A stretch of DNA of 34,550 nt from Armatimonadota bacterium (GTDB lineage: Bacteria > Armatimonadota > Fimbriimonadia > Fimbriimonadales > Fimbriimonadaceae): positions 1-34,550 of the forward strand of contig WGMG01000003.1 in assembly GCA_016125185.1 (NCBI GenBank). The letters are read 5' to 3'. Below, one piece after another: positions 14,982 to 22,675 of this stretch (its first letter is position 1; every line of letters starts with the position of its first letter). Both the position numbers and the translations under genes were made by a program. The notes under the pieces were generated by a model. The model had not been told where the DNA came from, did no database searches, and was given only the letters and a program-made list of their open reading frames with translations.

Positions 14982-16616
14982 ATGAACTTTGGGACATTCG
15001 ACTATCGTCTCCCTGTCAACGAACCCGTATTGAGCTACGCCCCCGGCTCCAAGGAAAAGGAAACGCTGAAAGCCGTCCTCGCCGAGCTGAAGGGCCAAAA
15101 GGCCGACGTGCCCATGTACATCGGCGGCGACGAGGTTCGAACCGGGAAATTGGTCGAAATGCACCCGCCCCACGAGACCAGCCACCTGCTCGGCCACTTC
15201 CACGCGGGTGACGGAACCCATGTCCACCAGGCCGTCGAAGCCGCCCTCGCCGCACGCGAAGAGTGGTCGAACACCAGTTGGGAGAACCGCGCCGCCATCT
15301 TCCTGCGCGCCGCCGACCTTATCGCCACCAAGTACCGCCCGTACATGAACGGCACCACGATGCTCGGCCAAAGCAAGAACGCCTACCAAGCCGAGATCGA
15401 TAGCGCCTGCGAAATCATCGACTTCCTGCGGTTCAACGTCCACTACCTCGACCAGATTTACCGTCAGCAGCCGATGAGCGTTTCCGGCCTCCACAACCGC
15501 CTGGAATACCGCCCGCTCGAGGGCTTCGTGCTCGCGGTCACGCCGTTCAACTTCACCGCCATCGGCGGCAACCTGCCGACCGCCCCCGCCATGTGTGGCA
15601 ACGTGGTGGTTTGGAAGCCGGCCAACACGCAGGTCTATTCTGCCCAGATGTTCATGCGCATCCTCAAGGAAGCCGGTCTGCCCGACGGCGTCATCAACCT
15701 CGTGTACGTTGATGGTCCGACCGTCGGCGAGGTTTGCTTCAACCATCGCGACTTCGCCGGGGTCCATTTCACCGGCTCCACCGGCGTCTTCAACCGCATG
15801 TGGCAACAGATCGGCGCGGCGCTCGCCACCAATAAGTACAAGTCGTACCCGCGCATCGTTGGCGAAACCGGCGGCAAGGACTTCGTCATCGCCCACCCCT
15901 CGGCCGATGTCGATGTCGTCGTTACCGCCCTGCTTCGGGGCGCGTTCGAGTTCCAAGGCCAAAAGTGCTCTGCCGCCTCGCGATGCTACATCCCGTCCAA
16001 CATCGCCGACGAGGTCAAATCCAAGCTCGTCGCCGGGGTCCAGTCGTTCAAGATGGGCACCGTCGAGGACTTCACCAACTTCGTCAACGCCGTCATCGAC
16101 GAGAAGAGCTTCGATAGCATCGCCCGCTACATCGACCAGGCTAAGGCCGATGGCCAGAAGATTTTGGTCGGCGGCGGTCACGACAAGTCGAAGGGCTACT
16201 TCATCGAGCCGACCGTCATCGAGACCAGCGACGCCAAGTACACCACCATGTGCGAGGAGATTTTCGGCCCGGTCCTCACGCTCTACGTCTACGACGAATC
16301 GAAGTGGGACGAAACGCTGACGCTGATCGACGAGACCTCGCCCTACGCGCTCACCGGCGCGGTCATCTCCCAAGATCGCTACGCCATCGAGCAGGCCACG
16401 AAGGCCCTGCGCAACTGCGCGGGCAACTTCTACATCAACGATAAGCCGACCGGCGCGGTCGTCGGCCAACAGCCCTTCGGCGGCGCTCGCGCGAGCGGCA
16501 CCAATGATAAGGCAGGCTCGGCCTTGAACCTCTATCGCTGGCTCTCCGCTCGGACGATCAAGGAAACATTCGTCCCGCCGACGGACTACAAGTACCCGTT
16601 CTTGGGCGAAAAGTAG
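14982..16616 (+). CDS. pruA: L-glutamate gamma-semialdehyde (P5C) dehydrogenase
   Basis: An NAD+-dependent aldehyde dehydrogenase of 544 aa that oxidises P5C/glutamate semialdehyde to glutamate, the second step of proline breakdown. It belongs to the long class also found in Deinococcus, Bacteroidetes and mitochondria (ALDH4A1). Motifs are MLGQSKNAYQAEID (127-140), TPFNFTAIGGN (187-197), base E295 in GETGGKD, nucleophile C329 in GQKCSA, and the C-terminal NDKPTGAVVGQQPFGGARASGTNDKAGS. No proline dehydrogenase is nearby. The long frame extends upstream to 14676 across the divergent can gene, but homology starts only near 14982. A decayed copy of its last 22 codons lies just downstream. Confidence 0.96.
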   Translation: MNFGTFDYRLPVNEPVLSYAPGSKEKETLKAVLAELKGQKADVPMYIGGDEVRTGKLVEMHPPHETSHLLGHFHAGDGTHVHQAVEAALAAREEWSNTSWENRAAIFLRAADLIATKYRPYMNGTTMLGQSKNAYQAEIDSACEIIDFLRFNVHYLDQIYRQQPMSVSGLHNRLEYRPLEGFVLAVTPFNFTAIGGNLPTAPAMCGNVVVWKPANTQVYSAQMFMRILKEAGLPDGVINLVYVDGPTVGEVCFNHRDFAGVHFTGSTGVFNRMWQQIGAALATNKYKSYPRIVGETGGKDFVIAHPSADVDVVVTALLRGAFEFQGQKCSAASRCYIPSNIADEVKSKLVAGVQSFKMGTVEDFTNFVNAVIDEKSFDSIARYIDQAKADGQKILVGGGHDKSKGYFIEPTVIETSDAKYTTMCEEIFGPVLTLYVYDESKWDETLTLIDETSPYALTGAVISQDRYAIEQATKALRNCAGNFYINDKPTGAVVGQQPFGGARASGTNDKAGSALNLYRWLSARTIKETFVPPTDYKYPFLGEK

Positions 16617-16651
16617 ACCAAGCCTGTTAGCGGTCCTCGACGAGGGGGCGG

Positions 16652-16717
16652 GCTCGCACCATCAAGGAGATGTTCGACCCGCCAACCGATTACAAGTAAC
16701 CATTCTTTGGTGGAATG
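16652..16717 (+). pseudogene. Decayed duplicate of the pruA 3' end
   Basis: Reads A-R-T-I-K-E-M-F-D-P-P-T-D-Y-K-stop-P-F-F-G-G-M in the frame equivalent to the pruA C-terminus (A-R-T-I-K-E-T-F-V-P-P-T-D-Y-K-Y-P-F-L-G-E-K-stop, codons from 16548). The Tyr codon TAC has become TAA (16697-16699). Similarity continues past the stop: GCCTGTTA at 16622 corresponds to 16743. The fragment is therefore an old tandem duplication of roughly 80-100 bp, not a gene. Confidence 0.8.
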
Positions 16718-16774
16718 TATGCGTGGGCGAAACTCTGCACAGGCCTGTTAACTACGCTCCGCCCCTTGGGAGGT

Positions 16775-16820
16775 GTCGCCCCGATCAATCCATCTCGTTC
16801 CGAAAAATGATCGGGGCGAC
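16775..16820. repeat. Long hairpin, copy 1 (13-bp stem)
   Basis: GTCGCCCCGATCA (16775-16787) pairs perfectly with TGATCGGGGCGAC (16808-16820) across a 20-nt loop. It is flanked by CTCC...GGAGGT on the left and GGAGAGGGG on the right. A diverged copy with different stem sequence but kept pairing lies at 17679-17724. Confidence 0.8.
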
Positions 16821-17028
16821 GGAGAGGGGCCATGGCCAACCAATCCACGGCACCATACAACGCTTCATCGACCATCGCTCAACCTCTGACCAACGCAGGG
16901 CTGAAGGCAGAACCAAGAAAAGTCCGAGGAGTCTCGTGCATCGGGACGACCCCGCCATTATAGTGGTGACAAAAGGTTCAGAGGCTCCCATGGCGAACTA
17001 AGACCGCCTGTCGTTCGTCTGAACCAAT

Positions 17029-17502
17029 ATGGTCCTCGCTAACATTGGCTTGCTCGTGCTCGCGAGCAAGCCGAAGATCGAAACGCTCTTCTTCCTCACC
17101 ACCGATTGCCCGATCTCCCAGCGATACACCCCCGAAATCAAGCGCATCATGAAGGACTACGCCAAGGCGTCCGACTTCAAGCTGGTGTACGAGGACTCCG
17201 GCGTCGAGTTCGATGTCGTGACCAAACATCAAACCGACTACAAAATCCCCGGCACCTTCTCGCTGGACAAGGATCACGATCAGGCCAAGAAGCTGAAGGT
17301 CACCGTTGTGCCCACCGCCGTCGTGGTCGATGACAAAGGAAACGTGCTGTACTTTGGCCGCATCGACGACTCCTACGGTCGCGATTTTCAATGGCATCCA
17401 ACCAAAGAAAGAGACCTTCGCAACGCTCTCCAGGCAATCCAGAAAGGCGAGAAGGTCCCGGTCAATAAGACGAAAGTGATCGGCTGTACGATCAGCTTTT
17501 AG
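17029..17502 (+). CDS. Secreted thioredoxin-fold (redoxin) protein
   Basis: A 157-aa thioredoxin-like protein with a short hydrophobic start (MVLANIGLLVLAS). TLFFLTTDCPISQRYTPEI (19-37) holds the single N-terminal cysteine C27 in T-D-C-P-I, the place of the CxxC motif in thioredoxins. VTVVPTAVVVDDKGNVLYFGRID (91-113) contains the cis-proline. A second cysteine is near the C-terminus (C153 in IGCTISF), as in the redoxin domains of planctomycete and acidobacterial secreted proteins. C27 and C153 may form the redox pair. It begins only 18 bp after a TGGCGAACTAAG stretch of repeat block 4. Confidence 0.8.
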   Translation: MVLANIGLLVLASKPKIETLFFLTTDCPISQRYTPEIKRIMKDYAKASDFKLVYEDSGVEFDVVTKHQTDYKIPGTFSLDKDHDQAKKLKVTVVPTAVVVDDKGNVLYFGRIDDSYGRDFQWHPTKERDLRNALQAIQKGEKVPVNKTKVIGCTISF

Positions 17503-17580
17503 CATGCCGCTTGTGGAGCGAGTGCCAGGAAAACGAGTCTCAGAAAGGGCTTCGCCCTTGCGCAGCACGCCCTTTGCCCC

Positions 17581-17615
17581 GCCTTCTGTGCTCAGTGCAA
17601 AGTGCTCAGTGCCTT
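17581..17615. repeat. Period-7 tandem tract (5 units)
   Basis: GCCTTCT, GTGCTCA, GTGCAAA, GTGCTCA, GTGCCTT in unbroken phase, 79 nt after the redoxin stop. Confidence 0.75.
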
Positions 17616-17678
17616 TCGCTAGTCGCAAAACTCTCGTACTTGCCCAATAGCCACGCTCCTCCACTGAGGGGAGGTGGC

Positions 17679-17724
17679 GTCCCGTCCATTCCCTCAAGGA
17701 TTCTCTTGAACCGATGGACGGGAC
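17679..17724. repeat. Long hairpin, copy 2 (11-bp stem)
   Basis: GTCCCGTCCAT (17679-17689) pairs with ATGGACGGGAC (17714-17724) across a 24-nt loop, within the same GGAGGTG.../...CGACGGAGGGG flanks as copy 1 at 16775. The stem sequence differs from copy 1, yet every pair is complementary. Confidence 0.8.
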
Positions 17725-17851
17725 GACGGAGGGGGGGGAGGCCTGCCTCATTCGTCGAACCTGACCGACAACCGAGATGCCCCTTTGGCGAGAAAGGAAC
17801 AGGGCGACACCGGGACGGGGGATAGACGACACCACCCCGTCGGTAGTACCC

Positions 17852-18370
17852 CTAGTCCGCGACCTGAGTCACGGTTAGCTTATAATCGTAACCAGTCTGG
17901 TTCGACGCTTGCGAAATGCGATCCTGCAGCACTTTCGTCTCGCCAGGCTTGATCCGAATCATCGTATCCAACCGCGGAATCTCGCGATCAGAGTCGTTCA
18001 TCACGTCGGAAACCGAGACATTTAACACGTAGCTTCCATCGCTCTGAATGCCCGAATGGATCGTAAATCGGCGGTACTTGTTCTCGCCCGAGACCGGGTT
18101 CGTCGTCATCATCGTCATCCCGTCGAACCCGGACAGTGTCACCGATTCCAGACTGCTATACGGCGAAGGTTGAGTCGTCTTCGAAATCCCATCCGTGCTC
18201 CAATCAAACCGAAACTTCACTTCCTTCAGGCCCTTGAGGTCTTGGACAAATGCCCCGCCACCCCCGAGCCCACCTGGATTTGCTTGGCCCTGATCTTGCC
18301 CAAGCGCGGGCAGGTGAAGAGCGCCCAAAAGACCAACAAAACCGACGAACGTATAGACCCACGATCTCAT
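17852..18370 (-). CDS. Secreted protein of unknown function
   Basis: A 172-aa protein with a clear signal peptide (MRSWVYTFVGFVGLLGALHLPALGQ, about 1-25) and a glycine-rich linker (NPGGLGGGGA, about 31-40). A predicted beta-rich domain follows, with alternating polar/hydrophobic strands (EVKFRFDWSTDG, YRRFTIHSG, SYVLNVSVSDV, YDYKLTVTQVAD). No cysteines and no motif I recognise. It lies 42 bp upstream of nothing obvious and just behind glpX (18413), whose stop is 42 bp before its start, so it may be read from the glpX transcript. Confidence 0.75.
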   Translation of the reverse strand: MRSWVYTFVGFVGLLGALHLPALGQDQGQANPGGLGGGGAFVQDLKGLKEVKFRFDWSTDGISKTTQPSPYSSLESVTLSGFDGMTMMTTNPVSGENKYRRFTIHSGIQSDGSYVLNVSVSDVMNDSDREIPRLDTMIRIKPGETKVLQDRISQASNQTGYDYKLTVTQVAD

Positions 18371-18412
18371 GCAGTGTTAACGCATAAGCAGGGGCCAGTA
18401 TTTACAAAGTCG

Positions 18413-19432
18413 CTAAAGATCTTCTTCGCGCTTAAAGTTTCGGTGCATGGTCTGAATTCGCCGAATCGTGCCCGTCTTCGAGCGCATCAGAATCGACTCG
18501 GTCAGCGCGTAGTCGCGTCGATATCGCACGCCGCGAAGCATGTCTCCGCCCGTGATGCCCGTCGCGCAGAACTGCACGTGCCCCGACGCCAGGTCCGTGG
18601 TGTGCAAAAGCCGGTCCACGTCACCGCCGAACATCCCTTGCGCCCGTTCCCGCTCGGACTCATTCGACCAAACAAATCTCGCCTGCATCTCGCCGCCGTA
18701 GCACAGCGCCGCCGCCGCCGAAATGACGCCTTCCGGTGCCCCGCCAATGCCCATCAGCGCGTCGACGCCCGAGTCGGGATCAAGCGCAGCCAACGCCACG
18801 CTGAGGTCGCCGTCGGTGATGAGGTGAACCCGCGCGCCGGTGTCGCGAATGTCGCGAATGAGGTCGTGGTGGCGTGGTCGATCAAGAATGCCGATCGTCA
18901 ATTCGTCGATCCGCTTACCCAGGCATTTGCTCATCATCGTGGCATTGACCCGAGGCGGAACCGTGAGGTCGATGGCCCCTTTGCACTCCGGCCCAACCAC
19001 GATTTTGTCCATGTAGCAGTCCGGCGCGTGGAGCAGATGCCCCTCGCCCTTGATGCACCCGGCCAGGACCGCGATAGCGTTCGGCATGCCGTTGGCGCAA
19101 AGGTTCGTTCCCTCTAGCGGGTCCACGGCGATTTCGACCTGCGGCCCCTCGCCAGAGCCCACGCGCTCGCCGATATACAGCATCGGCGCTTCGTCCATTT
19201 CGCCTTCGCCGATGACGATGGTGCCGTCGATGTCGAGTTCATTGAGGGCGCTCCGCATGCCCTTGCAGGCGGCATCGTCGGCTTCTTCTTTGAGGCCTTT
19301 GCCAACCCAGCGAGCGGAGAGGAGAGCGGCGCGTTCGGTCACGCGCAAAAAGTCGAGGTGGGGGCTTTTGTGTTTTACGGTCACGGCTTTGTGATCCTTC
19401 AAATCGATTGCTTCGACGCTGAAGCTGCTCAT
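18413..19432 (-). CDS. glpX: Fructose-1,6-bisphosphatase class II
   Basis: A cytosolic, metal-dependent gluconeogenic phosphatase (fructose 1,6-bisphosphate to fructose 6-phosphate), 339 aa. LRVTERAALLSARWVGKG (29-46), IGEGEMDEAPML (74-85), VDPLEGT (103-109) with the metal-binding D and E, GIGGAPEGVISAAA and the C-terminal GITGGDMLRGVR are diagnostic of GlpX. The first about 25 residues are longer than in many homologues. The start at 19432 is uncertain because a TAAACT box abuts it directly (19433-19438), but no better start is visible before the conserved region. The secreted orphan at 18370 follows 42 bp downstream. Confidence 0.95.
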   Translation of the reverse strand: MSSFSVEAIDLKDHKAVTVKHKSPHLDFLRVTERAALLSARWVGKGLKEEADDAACKGMRSALNELDIDGTIVIGEGEMDEAPMLYIGERVGSGEGPQVEIAVDPLEGTNLCANGMPNAIAVLAGCIKGEGHLLHAPDCYMDKIVVGPECKGAIDLTVPPRVNATMMSKCLGKRIDELTIGILDRPRHHDLIRDIRDTGARVHLITDGDLSVALAALDPDSGVDALMGIGGAPEGVISAAAALCYGGEMQARFVWSNESERERAQGMFGGDVDRLLHTTDLASGHVQFCATGITGGDMLRGVRYRRDYALTESILMRSKTGTIRRIQTMHRNFKREEDL

Positions 19433-19693
19433 AGTTTACTTGTCGGCACAGATTTCGTGCCGACGAGGTCCCGATCCCATTTGTCTCGCCGAAATGCGTC
19501 ACCTAGAGTCGAGGTTTGACGTCCGCGCGTTTGATTCTGCATGAACCAAGGCCCTATTCTGCGACCCACATTGGGGTCGTTTCGATCGGTGATCCCTTCC
19601 CAGACCTTTCTCCCATGGGCACCGATACCTCCCGAAATTCGCACTCTTCGAGCCCCAGGCGCGCTTAGGGATATTCGCCTACTTTGAATTCCT

Positions 19694-19741
19694 GACCGCG
19701 AAGTGGTCACAGAGCTTAGCCCCGGGTGCCTGCACCCGGGG
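19694..19741. repeat. Variant M1-M2 hairpin pair
   Basis: M1 variant GACCGC-GAA-GTGGTC (one G-T pair) and M2 variant CCCCGGGTGC-CT-GCACCCGGGG. Compared with the usual M2 stem CCCGGGGTGC, position 4 has changed G to C and its partner C to G, so pairing is kept. Confidence 0.8.
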
Positions 19742-19896
19742 TGGACAATCATCCAGATTTCGACCCCGAAGCGGGTCGCAGATTCTGAAACTTACCTCTA
19801 AAGTCCGAGGACTGAGCAAACTCCTTAGATCCCGATGGAGCAAAGCGATATCGGGACGGGGGATAGGAAACTAAGATCCGGCGCTCCAGAATCAGT

Positions 19897-19982
19897 GACC
19901 AATGCAGGGCTGAAGGCCCGTTCTAACCTAGCCCAGCCCAACGGGCTGGGTAGAAGATCGAGGCAAGAAAAGTCCGAGGAGT
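19897..19982. repeat. GCAGGGCTGAAGGCCC repeat, copy 1
   Basis: An 86-bp stretch including the hairpin CCAGCCC-AAC-GGGCTGG. It is repeated almost identically at 24598-24682 and, degraded, at about 16886-16935. In all three it is followed by the M3-type GTCCGAGGAGTC region. Confidence 0.8.
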
Positions 19983-20066
19983 CCCGTGTATCGGGACGAC
20001 CCGGGCGAAGCCCTTCTTGGCGGGCGAAGCTGGGATTTACCAGTGATGGTAGGTGAGCATTCAGCC

Positions 20067-20267
20067 TCCTCCCCACCGCTTCACTGCGTTCAGCGACTCC
20101 CCCCGGGGAGTAGCTTGGTTAGTAGGCTCGACAGGAGTCGGTGCCAAATCGCCATTTTGCAATAGTCCGTGTATGGTGATGTACCGACCAGACTTCGAAT
20201 TCCGAATAACTACGCTACTTCCCAGGGGGAGTCGCTGAGCCGACCTTAGGCGGAGCGGTGGGGAGGA
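20067..20267. repeat. Inverted-repeat element, copy 2 (201 bp)
   Basis: Perfect 12-bp terminal inverted repeat TCCTCCCCACCG / CGGTGGGGAGGA. It is near-identical to the reverse complement of copy 3 (28010-28214), including the centre GTGCCAAATCGCCATTTTGC. Immediately abutted by the half element 20268-20420. Confidence 0.88.
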
Positions 20268-20420
20268 GTCATTCGGTAGCCGAACGAAGTATCGACCCGA
20301 CTTCGCTTTCCGAATAGCCACGCTACTTCCTGGGGAGGGTCCACAATGGAGCCTGCCACAAAGGCAGGATTCATGTGGAGTCGTTGAGAGGCACGAAGTG
20401 TCGCGAAACGGTGGGGAGGA
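20268..20420. repeat. Half inverted-repeat element with 41-nt insertion
   Basis: Contains only the right arm, ending in CGGTGGGGAGGA (20409-20420). The arm is split by the 41-nt hairpin (20336-20376; CCTGCC-ACAAA-GGCAGG at its core). Its first 60 bp recur, inverted, at about 34190-34250, beside copy 4. Confidence 0.8.
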
Positions 20421-20562
20421 CTCATTGGCGGGCGTAACGCCCACCCTCCAAATGGCGAGACAAGTCTCGCGTGTAAAAGCGCGGACAAGTCCACGCACTC
20501 CAAATCGCCTGACCTCCCTCGCCCTTGCGCTCGCACTCAGGTCTCCCTACGTGTCCAGGAAC

Positions 20563-20822
20563 GACCTCGGAGAGGTCGCAGACCTATCCCCGGGGTGCTT
20601 GCACCCCGGGGATAGTCCCGTATCAGCAAAAGGTCCGAGGAGTCCCGAGTATCGGGACGACCCGGGCGAAGCCCTCCTTGGCGGGCGAGACGCTCACCCC
20701 CCCAACCTCGCGAGACAAGTCTCGCGGACAAGAGCGCGGACAAGTCCGCGCACTCCACATGGTCCGCCCTCCATTGCCCTGCTTTCTGTGCTCTGTGCTC
20801 TGCGCACTATGCCCTTTGCCCT
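20563..20822. repeat. Hairpin cassette with extended M2, and heptamers
   Basis: M1 (20563-20577); M2 extended to a 15-bp perfect stem beginning CTATCCCC (20584-20615); M3 GTCCCGA-GTA-TCGGGAC (20642-20658); M4 degraded; M5 (20710-20725); M6 (20734-20751); heptamers GCTTTCT, GTGCTCT, GTGCTCT, GCGCACT, ATGCCCT, TTGCCCT (20781-20822). Ends 26 nt before the stop of the - strand isomerase gene. Confidence 0.85.
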
Positions 20823-20847
20823 CCAACCAGCCTTCCGCAACAAACCG

Positions 20848-21717
20848 CTACGCCGACGCCAAAACCGCCGCGCCGGTCACGATGCCCAGCTTCTCGCCTG
20901 CCTCCGAACCATTAAAGTTCTCATCCTCCAACTCGATGCTGACCGCGCCCTGATACCCCGCCTTCTGGAGAATCTCGAACACCGTCACCCAAGGCGTCAC
21001 GCCGTGGCCAGGAATCGTGTACCGCCAAACCGAATTGCCGAAATCGTGCCCCTTGCAGAACGTCGCCGGTTGCTCGGTTCCGTAGTTGTAAAGCGCTTCC
21101 TGGTCCACAAAACAGTCCTTACCGTGGATATGAAACACGCGGTTCGGAAACTCCTTCAGGAACCGAATCGGGTCGACGCCCATGCGAATCAGGTGCGACG
21201 GATCGAAGTTGATTCCGATCGCGTCCGAGGTGTCCTTCAGGCACGCACGATAGCCCTCCGGCGTACAGCAAAGCGCGCCCGGCCCCGGCCATCCCTCGAT
21301 CACCAGCTTGCCCTTGTTCGCCTCCAAAATCTTCGCCAGCTTCTCCAGCGAGTTCATCATGTAGCCGAAGTTCTCGCTCCTCGGCTTCGACGGGTCCTTG
21401 GGCAGCATCACGGCAAAATAGTTCTGCACGCCAAATTCGGCGCACTCCGCGATGAACTTCTCGTTCGCCTCCAGCGAAGCCTTCTGATGCGACGAATCCT
21501 CCGAAATCAGCCCGTGCCAGTCCTGCAGGTCGGCGGTCCCGACGCGGATACCGTTCTCCTTCAGAATCGGAAGGTGCGGCACACACTTGCCGCCCATATC
21601 GATCACGCCGATATTCTGCGACTTGGCCCACGCGACCATACCGTCGATATCCTTGAACCACTCGGTCCAACCTTGCCGAAAACCAATGGGAAATCCGCCC
21701 GCTTTTGTGACTAGCAT
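20848..21717 (-). CDS. Sugar phosphate isomerase/epimerase-like TIM barrel
   Basis: A 289-aa protein of the xylose-isomerase-like TIM-barrel superfamily (AP endonuclease family 2 fold). The expected divalent-metal site is visible: E141 in LVIEGWPG, D172 and H175 in NFDPSHL, H198 in FHIHGKD, and E262/E264 in SIELEDE. ICT-type or inosose-type isomerases and epimerases share this layout, so the sugar substrate is open. A TAAAGT box 7 nt before ATG 21717 suggests its own promoter, 28 bp behind the cyclophilin stop. It is the last gene of the - strand cluster. Confidence 0.85.
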   Translation of the reverse strand: MLVTKAGGFPIGFRQGWTEWFKDIDGMVAWAKSQNIGVIDMGGKCVPHLPILKENGIRVGTADLQDWHGLISEDSSHQKASLEANEKFIAECAEFGVQNYFAVMLPKDPSKPRSENFGYMMNSLEKLAKILEANKGKLVIEGWPGPGALCCTPEGYRACLKDTSDAIGINFDPSHLIRMGVDPIRFLKEFPNRVFHIHGKDCFVDQEALYNYGTEQPATFCKGHDFGNSVWRYTIPGHGVTPWVTVFEILQKAGYQGAVSIELEDENFNGSEAGEKLGIVTGAAVLASA

Positions 21718-21724
21718 CCCGATG

Positions 21725-21730
21725 ACTTTA
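21725..21730 (-). promoter_or_regulatory. -10-like box TAAAGT, 7 nt before start 21717
   Basis: Read on the - strand, TAAAGT is followed by CATCGGG and ATG, with no Shine-Dalgarno sequence. It suggests a leaderless internal promoter in the cluster. Confidence 0.45.
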
Positions 21731-21745
21731 CCGCTCGCAAAGGGT

Positions 21746-22663
21746 CTAGTGGTCTTTCGGATTCACTAATTTTGCACTCTTAATCACCGGCGGCTTGACC
21801 GGACGATCGTCCTTCGGCCCGATCTCCACGCTCGCGATCTTCAGCACCACGTCCTTGCCCCGCACCAACTGCCCGTACGTCACGTATCGGCCGTCCAAAT
21901 GCTGAGTCGCCTCCCGCGAGAGCGCCACGTAGAACTGGCTCCCGTTCGTGTTCGGGTCGGTCGACCGCGCCATCCCCAGCACGCCAAAATCGTGCGGCAA
22001 CGGCGACTTCTCCAGGATGAAGCTGTACCCCGGCGAGCCCGAGCCAGTCCCCGTCGGGTCGCCCGCCTGGATCACAAACATCTTGCCCGTTTTCGGGTGC
22101 TTCTGCACGATGCGATGGAAGATGATGTCGCGATAGAACCCGCCCTGCACCAACTGCAAAAAGTTCCAAACCGTGTTCGGCGCGCAGTCTGGCCGCATCT
22201 TGAATTCGACCTCGCCAAAGTCCGTCACCAAAACTACATTCTGGTCCACCCAACACCGAATTCCCGCGTACGTGTTGTCTTCGTCCGGCGTCCATTTCGG
22301 GTTCTTCGTCTCCGGGTCGAGCGTGCAGACCGGCGGATTCACCATCGGCTGAAGCACCAGCGAAGGCCCCGCCGACTTCCCGTCCGCCTTCAACTGCAGG
22401 TACAAAACCTCGGCCCGCTTGTCCTTCCACAAGGTCGGCAACGCCTTGGCCAAATCGACCTTCCCGCCCTTCACGTCCACTTCCTGGACCGTTTCGTTTT
22501 TCTCCAGTCGATACAACCGAAGCGTCAGCTTCTTCGCGCCCCGAGGACCGGTCAGCGTCACCGGAAACGTGCGCCCAATGCCGTTATAGGTGAATTGCGG
22601 CTGGATGGGAAAGTTCGATGCGGCGGCAAGGGAGAAAAGGACGGCGGAAGCGACCAGACTCAT
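21746..22663 (-). CDS. Secreted cyclophilin-type peptidyl-prolyl isomerase
   Basis: A 305-aa folding catalyst for exported proteins. Signal peptide 1-15 (MSLVASAVLFSLAAA). A beta-rich N-terminal domain of about 120 residues (about 20-135) is not part of the cyclophilin fold and is unfamiliar. The cyclophilin domain at about 140-290 has FHRIV (182-186), the Q-A-G-D-P-T-G-T-G loop (199-207), GMARS (230-234) and NGSQFYVAL (240-248). A conserved tryptophan of eukaryotic cyclophilins is absent, as in many bacterial ones. It starts 9 nt after the stop of the cyanophycinase-like gene. Its first codons share 19 identical bases with the gene at 32140. Confidence 0.9.
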   Translation of the reverse strand: MSLVASAVLFSLAAASNFPIQPQFTYNGIGRTFPVTLTGPRGAKKLTLRLYRLEKNETVQEVDVKGGKVDLAKALPTLWKDKRAEVLYLQLKADGKSAGPSLVLQPMVNPPVCTLDPETKNPKWTPDEDNTYAGIRCWVDQNVVLVTDFGEVEFKMRPDCAPNTVWNFLQLVQGGFYRDIIFHRIVQKHPKTGKMFVIQAGDPTGTGSGSPGYSFILEKSPLPHDFGVLGMARSTDPNTNGSQFYVALSREATQHLDGRYVTYGQLVRGKDVVLKIASVEIGPKDDRPVKPPVIKSAKLVNPKDH

Positions 22664-22669
22664 GCAAGC

Positions 22670-22675
22670 ATTTTA
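22670..22675 (-). promoter_or_regulatory. -10-like box TAAAAT, 6 nt before start 22663
   Basis: The box overlaps the TAA stop of the upstream cyanophycinase-like gene, and the ATG follows 6 nt later. It may be a promoter or a chance match in the stop region. Confidence 0.35.

Larger units (their letters stand above)
16617..17028. repeat. Intergenic block 4: pruA remnant, hairpin, repeat fragments
   Basis: No complete gene. It holds the decayed pruA tail (16652-16717), a long hairpin (16775-16820), and from about 16886 fragments of the 'GCAGGGCTGAAGG' repeat and an M3-like stretch. Short open frames here are interrupted and composition-driven. Confidence 0.75.
17503..17851. repeat. Intergenic block 5 (convergent genes)
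   Basis: 349 bp without a gene: an AAGGGC-TTC-GCCCTT hairpin near 17546, a heptamer tract (17581-17615), and the second copy of the long hairpin (17679-17724). The remainder shows no clear module. Confidence 0.75.
19433..20847. repeat. Intergenic repeat block 6 (largest, 1.4 kb)
   Basis: No credible gene in 1415 bp. In order: about 250 bp upstream of glpX with no module seen; variant M1/M2 (19694-19741); another M1-like hairpin (19762-19777); the GCAGGGCTGAAGGCCC repeat (19897-19982); an M3-like hairpin; inverted-repeat element (20067-20267); a half element with the 41-nt insertion (20268-20420); M5 and M6 fragments (20455-20490); a full hairpin cassette (20563-20751); heptamers (20781-20822). 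Long open frames on both strands cross these palindromes and are not coding. Confidence 0.85.

Noticed and set aside
14937-16469. 510-aa - strand open frame opposite pruA
   Set aside because: Rich in D, V, G and E as expected for antisense of this codon use; pruA is unambiguous.
20398-20847. Start of a 438-aa + strand frame running into the isomerase gene
   Set aside because: It translates hairpins and heptamers and then the antisense of the isomerase gene.
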